The notes under the pieces are model-generated. The model was not told the origin of the DNA. It made no database searches and saw only the letters and a program-made list of their open reading frames with translations. The position numbers and the translations under genes are program-made. A stretch of 64,000 nucleotides of DNA, taken from NCBI GenBank assembly GCA_949076555.1, contig CARUOB010000002.1:45447-109446 (forward strand), in the 5' to 3' direction. Positions 50,925 through 58,553 of this stretch are shown one piece after another. The stretch's first letter is position 1; each line of letters starts with the position of its first letter. The DNA is from an uncultured Lachnospiraceae bacterium. GTDB lineage: Bacteria > Bacillota > Clostridia > Lachnospirales > Lachnospiraceae.

Positions 50925-52027
50925 ATGATGAAAGCAATAATTCAAAAGCTGCGTAACAGCCGACCGGTTAATCAGTTTGTAAAACCGGTATATTTTTGCT
51001 ATATACGTTTTGTCACGTGGATCAGAATAAAACTGGATATATCGAAACTCCGCAAGCTGGATGATTCGAAAAGAATATATCTGCTGGGAATCCCGACGGC
51101 GGCAAATCTGGGAGATATGACACAGTATTTGCTGATTCTTGAGTGGCTTAAAAAGAATTATCCGGAATATGATGTGGCGGACTTTCCTTCCCGCAGCATT
51201 CTATACCGGAATTGTTTCTTCATGGACGTTCTGGAGGAAAAGCTTAAACCGGAGGATTATATCTTCTTTCAAAGCGGATATGATACACATGATTTGGGCG
51301 GTGAAGAGGATTTTATGCATAAGATGGTAATTCCCCGTTTTCCCGAACAAAAAATGGTGATGATGCCGCAGACTGTGTATTTCCGCTCCAAAGAGAGAGA
51401 CAGTCTTCAGACGCATACTCCCGGAATAAGGGAATGCTGTTTCTTGCCCGGGATAATGTTTCTTATCAGAAGGCGTTGCAGATGTTTCCGGATTTAAAAG
51501 TAGTATTGTATCCTGACATTGTGACAACTCTCATCGGAAAATATCATTTTTCAGGAGAGAGAAAGGGTGTCCTGCTCTGTCAGAGAGTAGACGGAGAAAA
51601 ATTCTATTCCAAGGAAGATATCGACGCACTTAAGCATCATTTACAGAAACAAACAGTGGTGGGCTGTGCAGACACAACAATTTCGACCCCGAATATGTTT
51701 GTGCGCGCAAATGTCAGAAAGTATCTTAACAGGATGCTACAGCAATTTTCACGTTATCAGGTCATTATTACAGACCGCTATCACGGAACAATTTTTTCCC
51801 TTGCCGCGGGTACTCCTGTAATTGTAATAAAGACGACCGATCATAAAGTGACAACTGGGCTGGATTGGTTTAAAGGCATATATGACGACTATATTTATTT
51901 GGCAGAGAATCTTAAGGAGGCGGAAGAGAAGGCTGTGCAATGGCTTAAGAATCCGCCGAAAGAGAAAATAAAGCCATATTTTGAGAAGACATATTATGAG
52001 CATTTACAGCAATTAATTGAGGAATAG
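50925..52027 (+). pseudogene. Polysaccharide pyruvyl transferase, frameshifted at a (GA)4 tract (right alternative operon)
   Basis: Two overlapping frames carry one protein. The first (from ATG 50925) has 'IYLLGIPTAANLGDMTQYL' and 'MVMMPQTVYFRSKER'; the second has 'MLFLARDNVSYQKAL', 'IITDRYHGTIFSLAAGTPV' and the C-terminus. The frame switches within the short (GA)4 at 51393-51400: removing one GA joins 'FRSKER' to 'QSSDAYSRNKGMLFLARD' and gives a 366-residue protein of normal family length. It could be a true loss, slippage-based switching or a sequencing error. The left operon keeps an intact family member. Confidence 0.8.
51393..51400 (+). repeat. Short (GA)4 dinucleotide tract at the frameshift point
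   Basis: GAGAGAGA, preceded by A. Loss of one GA unit restores the pyruvyl transferase frame. Four units is short for an efficient slippage site, so slippage is only one explanation. Confidence 0.6.
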
Positions 52028-52035
52028 AGGCAAAG

Positions 52036-52992
52036 ATGCAGGAGCAAAGATTACAGGCAGCGGTCGTTATGATTGTTTTTAATCGACTGGATACAACGCA
52101 GAAAGTGTTCGAACAGGTACGAATATCGAAACCGTCAAAGCTTTATATTATTTCTGACGCACCTCGTGCACAGCGAAAGGGAGAGAAGGAGAAGGTTGAA
52201 GAGGTCAGGCAGTATATAGAAACACATATTGACTGGGAGTGCGAGAAGTATTTTGAGTATGCGCAGGACAATATGGGATGTCAGCGGCGCGTGGCAAGCG
52301 GTCTTGATTTCGTCTTTCAGAAAGAAGAAATGGCCATTATTTTAGAGGATGACTGTGTGCCGCGGCAGGAGTATTTTCGTTTTTGCGAAGAAATGCTCTT
52401 TCGGTATCGCGAGGATAGCAGAGTCATGATGGTATCCGGCGGGAATCTTGTGCCGGAATACAAAACGGAGGAACCATATCTGTTTTCCGTATTCTGCAGT
52501 ATATGGGGATGGGCTACATGGAGACGTGCATGGGAGAAGTTTGATTTCTCTATGAAGGAATATCCGGCGTTTAGGAAAAAGAAGATTATATATCGGCTGT
52601 TTCCCGAATCGGCGGCCCAGATTATTGAGGGGGAAATGGACCGGGTCTATGACGGGCGTATGAATTCGTGGGCCTATCGGTGGTTGCTAGCCCGTATGAT
52701 TAACTCGGGTCTTGGAATCACGCCGTCTGTGAATCTGGTTGAAAATATCGGGTTTGGGAGGGCGGATGCCACGCATACAAAAGGAGAAAGTACAAGTTAT
52801 CAGTTTGATATAGCAGCGATGGAGTTTCCTGTTCCGGCACGCAATACGGTTTACCGTGACTATGTTTATGAAAAAGCCATGGCATCCAAGCACTATCATG
52901 TAAATCCGGTTCAAAAGATGATTGTTCATTATCTGCCGGACGATACGGTAGCGAAAATCAAAAAACTGTATTATAAGATAAAGAGGAGCTAA
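52036..52992 (+). CDS. GT-A glycosyltransferase, HlpA-like (right alternative operon)
   Basis: A 318-residue protein. 'VVMIVFNRLDTTQKVFEQV', 'LYIISDAPR', 'EMAIILEDDCVPRQEYFRF' and 'SIWGWATWRRAWEKFDF' correspond block by block to the minus-strand protein at 43197-44093. EDD is the probable metal site. The C-terminal helix is basic. It follows the frameshifted pyruvyl transferase by 8 bp. In the left operon the HlpA-like gene comes before the pyruvyl transferase, so the gene content is shared but the order of these two is swapped. Confidence 0.75.
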   Translation: MQEQRLQAAVVMIVFNRLDTTQKVFEQVRISKPSKLYIISDAPRAQRKGEKEKVEEVRQYIETHIDWECEKYFEYAQDNMGCQRRVASGLDFVFQKEEMAIILEDDCVPRQEYFRFCEEMLFRYREDSRVMMVSGGNLVPEYKTEEPYLFSVFCSIWGWATWRRAWEKFDFSMKEYPAFRKKKIIYRLFPESAAQIIEGEMDRVYDGRMNSWAYRWLLARMINSGLGITPSVNLVENIGFGRADATHTKGESTSYQFDIAAMEFPVPARNTVYRDYVYEKAMASKHYHVNPVQKMIVHYLPDDTVAKIKKLYYKIKRS

Positions 52993-53002
52993 AACAATTC
53001 AC

Positions 53003-54361
53003 ATGGGAGATCTGGTTTTTATTGTACCGGGCATTATGGCGGTTTTACTGCTTGTCAGCATTTTTTTAAGAAAACATGTTATTTTTTTTCGTAAAACGTT
53101 GATGCCTGCCAGCATTATAGCCGGTATGATAGGATTCATTCTGATGAATACGGGAGTTATACCCGTAGAGCAGAAGATTTTTGAAGACTTAGCGTTTCAC
53201 ATCATGAACCTGAGCTTTATGTCGATTACATTGGCTTCAACCAGAAAAGAGGAAGGCAGTCAAAGTAAGAAGGCATTTAAAGGCGGGCTATGGCTTGCGT
53301 TTATGTGGAGCGCTCTCTATTCCATGCAGGCCTTTTGCGGCGGAATGATCGGAGAACTTTGTAGAGTGGCTGGGGGCGGCTTTTCAGGTTTTCTGGGAAG
53401 CTTAAATGCATCCGGTTTTGCACAGGGTCCGGGACAGGCGCTAGCAATAGGACGAACATGGGAGAGCTTCGGGATCGCGAACGCTGCTCAGGTCGGCTGC
53501 TTTTATGCAGCGGTAGGATATTTGGCCGCTACCATAGTGGGAGTTCCCATATGCAACGCATTGAGAAAAAGCGGCAGAGTAGCGCCCGATGGCACCGGAG
53601 GATATGAACAGGAAATGGAATATGCCGTCTATACAGGGCGTGGTAAAACAATGGGATATCAAACCACTCACCGCTGTAATCTAGATACGCTGACAACACA
53701 TGCGGCGGTTCTTATGGGTACATATCTGCTGACATATCTGGTAGTAAAAGCAATATGTTCTGTCATATCAGACAAAAGCGTGGCGGATAACTTATACAAT
53801 ATGATGTTTGTTTGGGGCATTTTTGCGGCTAATATTGTAAGAGCTTTTATGCGAAAAACGCGATGTGATTATCTTATAGATCGTGAATTGCAGACGAGTA
53901 TTACTAATTTTATGACAGATACGCTGATAGTAGCGTGCATGATGAGCATATCCATACAGATGATTACACATTATATGATCCCGATTATTTTGGTATGTAT
54001 TGTAACTGTGGCGGTAACCGCAATAGTTGGTTTTATGTTTGCGGTAAGAAGCGGCGAATATTATGTGGAGCGGTTTAGGGCATTGTTTGGTTTTGCGACC
54101 GGAACGGCGGTTACGGGAATGTTGCTTCTTCGCATGGTGGATTCAGAATATAAAACATTGGTAGCGGAGGAGATTGTCTGGTGGAATATTCTTCAGATGT
54201 TGACAGCGGTTGTTATGGGAATTGCAGTGATGGCGCCGCTGATTGGATTTTGGTCATGGATGGGTATTAATGTTTTGACCATGTTTCTGTGTTTTGGCGG
54301 AGCAGAGATATGCGGCAGAAAAATGAAAGGAACAGGGAGTACGAGATGCAGTCAAAAATAG
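53003..54361 (+). CDS. Sodium/glutamate symporter-like protein (GltS family)
   Basis: A 452-residue membrane protein with about ten helices. 'GFAQGPGQALAIGRTWESFGI' followed by 'ANAAQVGCFYAAVGYLAA' matches the layout of the GltS re-entrant region (SGGHGTG...W...F...GF.NA.EVA.A.AT.G), although the glycine motif itself is altered. The second half repeats a similar fold in inverted order, as in GltS. It probably takes up glutamate or a related acid with sodium. The following gene starts inside its last codons, so it belongs to the operon and may supply an amino acid for decoration of the glycan. Confidence 0.7.
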   Translation: MGDLVFIVPGIMAVLLLVSIFLRKHVIFFRKTLMPASIIAGMIGFILMNTGVIPVEQKIFEDLAFHIMNLSFMSITLASTRKEEGSQSKKAFKGGLWLAFMWSALYSMQAFCGGMIGELCRVAGGGFSGFLGSLNASGFAQGPGQALAIGRTWESFGIANAAQVGCFYAAVGYLAATIVGVPICNALRKSGRVAPDGTGGYEQEMEYAVYTGRGKTMGYQTTHRCNLDTLTTHAAVLMGTYLLTYLVVKAICSVISDKSVADNLYNMMFVWGIFAANIVRAFMRKTRCDYLIDRELQTSITNFMTDTLIVACMMSISIQMITHYMIPIILVCIVTVAVTAIVGFMFAVRSGEYYVERFRALFGFATGTAVTGMLLLRMVDSEYKTLVAEEIVWWNILQMLTAVVMGIAVMAPLIGFWSWMGINVLTMFLCFGGAEICGRKMKGTGSTRCSQK

Positions 54362-55247
54362 AGCAGATTAAGGCGAAAATTAGGACAGTTGGCGGATGGT
54401 TTTTTCCTAAGTTTGCCAGTAACTATATGTTTCGGGAAAGATTTCACAGAAATATAAATTTCAAAAATCCGATTTTTTTGGATGATAAATTGATGTGCCT
54501 CAAATTCGGTTTATATAAAAATAATCGGCAAGTAGCCGATTTGGCGGATAAGATCCGGGTGAGGGATTATGTGAAAAAGTGTGGACTTGCGGAAATTCTT
54601 GTGCCGGAGATTGCAGAGTACGGGAGCGCGGATGAGATTATATGGGACGAACTGCCGGAGCAGTTTGTATTAAAGTGTAATCACGGTTGCGGCTATAATA
54701 TTATTGTCCGCGAAAAGAGTAAATGTTCGGAAACAGAAGTAAAAGAAAGATTGCATTTTTGGATGAAGAAAAAGTATGGCGGATATACAGCAGAAATACA
54801 TTACCGCCTAATCAAACCTGGCATTATCTGTGAGGAGTTTATTCCCGGGCTCGGAAATACAGGGGGGGGGTAAATAGTTTTCCGGTAGACTACAAATTTT
54901 TTGCTATTAACGGCAGGGTGGAATGTATCCTAGTGGCAGCGGGAAGGGAAAAAGGAGAAGAAAAAATTCAGCGATTTTTTACGGGCAGGAATTTTGAACT
55001 GCTAAACATTTGCGGGGAAAAGATGCAGGAGGGTTTTGACTACCAGTTGCTAAAACCATCCTGTTTGAAAGACATGATAGAGGTGGCGGAAAAATTGTCA
55101 AAACCGTTTCCTTTTGTGAGAGTGGATCTTTACAATAGCGATGGAAAAGTATTGTTCGGGGAGATGACTTTTACGCCCATGGGATGCGTGAATGGATATA
55201 TTACGGACGAAGGGGAAAAATGGCTTGGGGATAAGCTGGCTATTTGA
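54346..55247 (+). pseudogene. TupA-like ATP-grasp protein, out of frame at a poly-G tract
   Basis: The frame from ATG 54346 ends right after 'PGLGNTGGG', where nine G (54862-54870) are followed by TAA. In the frame opened by a tenth G (or by seven) the sequence continues 'VNSFPVDYKFFAINGRVE' to the stop at 55247, giving 300 residues, the usual TupA-like size. 'FVLKCNHGCGYNIIV' and 'ICEEFIPG' are ATP-grasp elements; 'FVRVDLYNSDGKVLFGEMTF' holds the late metal-binding residues. TupA-type enzymes join amino acids or peptides to teichuronic polymers in alkaliphilic Bacillus. It may be switched off reversibly here. Confidence 0.78.
54862..54870 (+). repeat. Homopolymeric G tract (9 G) inside the ATP-grasp gene
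   Basis: Nine G in the middle of the coding region; TAA follows at once in the present frame. A tract of ten or seven would give the full protein. Together with 29525-29534 it is one of only two G runs longer than six that I found. Confidence 0.85.
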
Positions 55248-55264
55248 GATGGGATGAGAATATT

Positions 55265-56869
55265 ATGTCAAAGAAGCTGATAAAGAATGCAAACATTATT
55301 ACGATGGATGAAAAGGTTTCCGGTGACTGTATGATTGTTGAGGACGGCAGAATCCTTGCTGTCGGGATGGAACGGAAGTTGATTGCAGAGAAAGTAAAAG
55401 ATGCGGATGTAGTGGATTTGGGCGGCGCTACAGTTGTTCCCGGATTTATTGATCCCCATGGACATTTTTTTATTTCTGCGATGGCGCATAAATTGTTTGC
55501 GGATGTAAGCTGTCATCCGGTTGGAAAAATAAAGAGTATTTCCATGCTGATTCAGGAATTGAAGTATTATGGGAAAAAACATTCTGGCAAAAGTCCGATT
55601 ATCGGTTTTGGGTTTGACGATACATTGGCGGAAGAATACCGGATGCCGGCAGCGGCAGACCTCGATCAGGTGTCATCCACAAGAAGTGTGATTGTGCTGC
55701 ATACATCACTTCATATGTTGTCGGCAAATACGGTTGCAATGCAGAAGGCGGGGATTACTGACGATACCTTCCAACCGGAATGTGGCAGGGTATATTATGA
55801 AAAGGGGAAACCGATAGGTATTTTTGAAGAAGCCGGTGCGATGGCACCTGTTGTGAAAAAGATGTTTTCTGCCAAAATGTTGTTTTCTGTTATGAAGGCA
55901 ATGGAGGAGGAAAGCGAGCGGTATATTCAAAACGGCATTACAACCGTGTGCGAGGGAGCCGGAAATATGGCGGGACTTTATAAACTTGCCTTTCGCCAGA
56001 AGCGAATGAAAAACAGGGCGATTGTATGTCAGAGTCTAAAAGTGGATGGAAAACTGCCGGAGCGGATTAAATATAAGAGTGGAAAACATCTGATAGACGG
56101 ACCGGTAAAGCTGATTGCCGATGGAAGTATTCAAGCATATACCGCTTATTTAACAAGGCCATACTATAAAAATCATCCTTCTAGGCCAAAGCCGGAAGGC
56201 TATTGCGGAAATCCCGGAATAACAAAGGAGAAGCTGGAGAAGGCTGTGGACGATATCGGAAAGGCGGGTCGAGCGTTTGCCGTGCATTGTAACGGTGATG
56301 CGGCACTTGACATGGTGCTTGATGCGTTTGAGAGAGCGCCGCATGCAAACAGGAATGCAAGGAATCTTATTATTCACTGTCAGACGGCAAGGGAGGATCA
56401 GCTCGACCACATGAAGGAAATGGGTGTTTTGCCATCGTTTTTCCCGGCACATGTCTATGTATGGGGGGATAATCATGTTCATACGTTTCTTGGAGAGGAG
56501 CGGGGGAGCAGGATTGACCCCATTGGGTCAGCGGTGAAGCGGCAGATGTGCTTTTCACTTCATAATGATGCCCCGGTAACTGAGGCATCGCCGTTGTCGT
56601 TAATTTGGAACTGCGTAACCCGTACGACACAAAATGGCAAGGTCATTGCGCCGGAGCAGAGGATTTCCGTATATGACGCCTTGAAGGGTGTGACATGCAA
56701 TGCGGCGTTTCAGTACGGTGTGGAAGCGTGGATTGGTTCGTTAACGCCGGGAAAGCGGGCGGATTTCGTTGTGCTTGACCGGGATATCTTAAGCACTCCG
56801 GCTGAGGAGATAAAAGATATTGGCATTAAGGAAGTATGGGTAAATGGGTTAAAACGGGCAGAAGGCTAA
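55265..56869 (+). CDS. Amidohydrolase family protein (YtcJ-like)
   Basis: A 534-residue protein from ATG 55265 behind GGGATGAG. It has the amidohydrolase opening 'LIKNANIITMDEK', 'VVPGFIDPHGHFF' with the first metal histidines (HGH in place of HxH), 'FAVHCNGDAALDMVLDAF', 'IIHCQTAREDQLDHMKEMG' and 'SLHNDAPVTEASPLSLIWNC', all in the order of the YtcJ/Amidohydro_3 group. It would hydrolyse an amide or similar bond in a small molecule. Its stop overlaps the 3' end of the convergent GNAT gene by 21 bp. A link to the glycan is not obvious; removal of an N-acyl or amino acid group is one idea. Confidence 0.82.
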   Translation: MSKKLIKNANIITMDEKVSGDCMIVEDGRILAVGMERKLIAEKVKDADVVDLGGATVVPGFIDPHGHFFISAMAHKLFADVSCHPVGKIKSISMLIQELKYYGKKHSGKSPIIGFGFDDTLAEEYRMPAAADLDQVSSTRSVIVLHTSLHMLSANTVAMQKAGITDDTFQPECGRVYYEKGKPIGIFEEAGAMAPVVKKMFSAKMLFSVMKAMEEESERYIQNGITTVCEGAGNMAGLYKLAFRQKRMKNRAIVCQSLKVDGKLPERIKYKSGKHLIDGPVKLIADGSIQAYTAYLTRPYYKNHPSRPKPEGYCGNPGITKEKLEKAVDDIGKAGRAFAVHCNGDAALDMVLDAFERAPHANRNARNLIIHCQTAREDQLDHMKEMGVLPSFFPAHVYVWGDNHVHTFLGEERGSRIDPIGSAVKRQMCFSLHNDAPVTEASPLSLIWNCVTRTTQNGKVIAPEQRISVYDALKGVTCNAAFQYGVEAWIGSLTPGKRADFVVLDRDILSTPAEEIKDIGIKEVWVNGLKRAEG

Positions 56870-57328
56870 TTTCATTTCCAGCCATTTTCCATCAGATTCG
56901 AATGGTTGGAATCCCCTGCTCAAATATAATTTTTGCGCAATAAAATTACTGCTGGAAACACGTAATCCTATTTCCGGATAGTTTTGACTCTTACAGTAAG
57001 AGATAACAGTATCTAATAGAAGGCCGGCCACCCCTGTTCTACGATACCTTTTTAGAATTCCGAAAGAGGTAATATATCCTCCAGAATTTTTATTTAAGTA
57101 AATGCTGCATTCTCCACAATCTTTTTCATTAAGTTTTACGTAAAATACAACTGCGTATGTACTAATTTTTCGAGCGTATGCATTCAAATCGATTCTTGCT
57201 GAAAGCGCAGGGATAAAATCGGTATCCAGCGCTTCCAGCATCGTTAAAATTCTTCTTGGATCTGACTCCGGCAATACATATTCGATATGATATGTTTCGT
57301 GATCTGAAGTTTTCAATATATAATTCAT
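56849..57328 (-). CDS. GNAT family N-acetyltransferase
   Basis: A 159-residue protein. 'ITSFGILKRYRRTGVAGLLL' is the acetyl-CoA-binding motif A (R/Q-x-x-G-x-A form), and 'NFIAQKLYLSRGFQPFE' is the usual C-terminal GNAT segment. The substrate is unknown; small amines, amino-sugars or proteins are possible. The RBS-like AAGGG is directly against the ATG, which is unusual, so the start may lie elsewhere. It is the last gene of the right-hand minus-strand operon. Confidence 0.82.
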   Translation of the reverse strand: MNYILKTSDHETYHIEYVLPESDPRRILTMLEALDTDFIPALSARIDLNAYARKISTYAVVFYVKLNEKDCGECSIYLNKNSGGYITSFGILKRYRRTGVAGLLLDTVISYCKSQNYPEIGLRVSSSNFIAQKLYLSRGFQPFESDGKWLEMKLAFCPF

Positions 57329-57348
57329 CCCTTCGGCCTAAAAAAGAA

Positions 57349-58551
57349 TTATTTCATTTGCTTATCAACAATACATGCTGTAATGGCGTCGCCTGTTACA
57401 TTTGTATAGGTTCGTCCCATATCCAATATGCGGTCTATTCCGGCAACTAACGCAATACCATCGATAGGCAGTCCTACGGAAGCCAATACAGTACTCAAAA
57501 CAATCATTCCGGCGCCGGGGACACCGGCTGCTCCGATGGAAGCCAGAGTACCGGTCAGAATTATTATTACCTGCAGGGGGATACTGATTTCAATACCGTA
57601 TGCCTGCGCGATAAATAAAGTTACAATGCCTTGATAGAGTGCGTTGCCATCCATATTTATAGTTGCACCCAGCGGTAATACAAAACCGCTTACTTCCGTG
57701 GATAATTTTAGTTCCTCCTGAGTCCTTTTCAGAGAGACGGGAAGCGCGGCGGCTGAACTACAGCTTACAAACGCAATAATCTGTGCGGGAAGCAGTGCGC
57801 CATAAAATTCTTTCAGTTTAAAGTTAGAGAAACACTTTAAAGAAATAGTGTATGTAATTCCGTTTTGAATGGCAATGGCTAAATAGAATACTAAAATCAA
57901 CTTACCTAGAGGTAAAAGTACATTTATGCCGTTTGCAGCTACAGTCGGGATCATAAGCCCCAGAATTCCCAGCGGTGTTACTATCATAATCCATTTTGTA
58001 ATGAGACTTACCACTTCAAAGACATCTTCTGCTATTTTGCGCAACAGTTCACCTTTAGGCGCTGCTTTTACAATGGCAATGCCTATTAAAATTGCTATAA
58101 AAATAATTTGCAGCATATTTGCATTTAATAGTGCCTCCAAGATATTATCAGGGAAAATACTTACAATCTGCTCCATTATGTCCGGAAATTCATTGGCGTT
58201 GTATATTTCACTGCCAACAGTAATTCCGATACCGGGTTTGAAGATATTGGACAGTACCAGTCCGATTATTACGGCAACCGCTGTTGTTACAGAGAAATAG
58301 GTAACGGTGATGATTCCCATTTTCCCGAGCTGTTTAACATCTGTAATGCCGGAAATACCTACTATTAATGAAGAAAGCACAAGTGGAACCATAATCATTT
58401 TTACCAGATTAATATAAATGGTACCCAGTGGGCGAAACAGTTCTGCCGCCGCAGCGTTTCCGCTTCCTTGTAGAATTACGCCTACAATTACACTAATAAA
58501 GAGTGACACAAAAATTAAGATTGTTGATTTTGCTTTTGCCTGCTTCTGCAT
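57349..58551 (-). CDS. Dicarboxylate/amino acid:cation symporter (DAACS, GltP/GltT-like)
   Basis: A 400-residue membrane protein with about eight helices and two hairpins. 'SCSSAAALPVSL' matches the serine-rich hairpin of this family, 'PLGATINMDGNALYQGIVTLF' the NMDG sodium-site motif, and 'GAAGVPGAGMIVLSTVL' with 'DRILDMGRTYTNVTGDA' the substrate-binding end (D/R-TxxNVxGD). It imports glutamate, aspartate or C4-dicarboxylates with sodium or protons. It is the second acidic amino-acid transporter in this region. AGGAGA lies six bases before the ATG, and the stop of the upstream gene is only 2 bp away. Confidence 0.9.
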   Translation of the reverse strand: MQKQAKAKSTILIFVSLFISVIVGVILQGSGNAAAAELFRPLGTIYINLVKMIMVPLVLSSLIVGISGITDVKQLGKMGIITVTYFSVTTAVAVIIGLVLSNIFKPGIGITVGSEIYNANEFPDIMEQIVSIFPDNILEALLNANMLQIIFIAILIGIAIVKAAPKGELLRKIAEDVFEVVSLITKWIMIVTPLGILGLMIPTVAANGINVLLPLGKLILVFYLAIAIQNGITYTISLKCFSNFKLKEFYGALLPAQIIAFVSCSSAAALPVSLKRTQEELKLSTEVSGFVLPLGATINMDGNALYQGIVTLFIAQAYGIEISIPLQVIIILTGTLASIGAAGVPGAGMIVLSTVLASVGLPIDGIALVAGIDRILDMGRTYTNVTGDAITACIVDKQMK

Positions 58552-58553
58552 AA

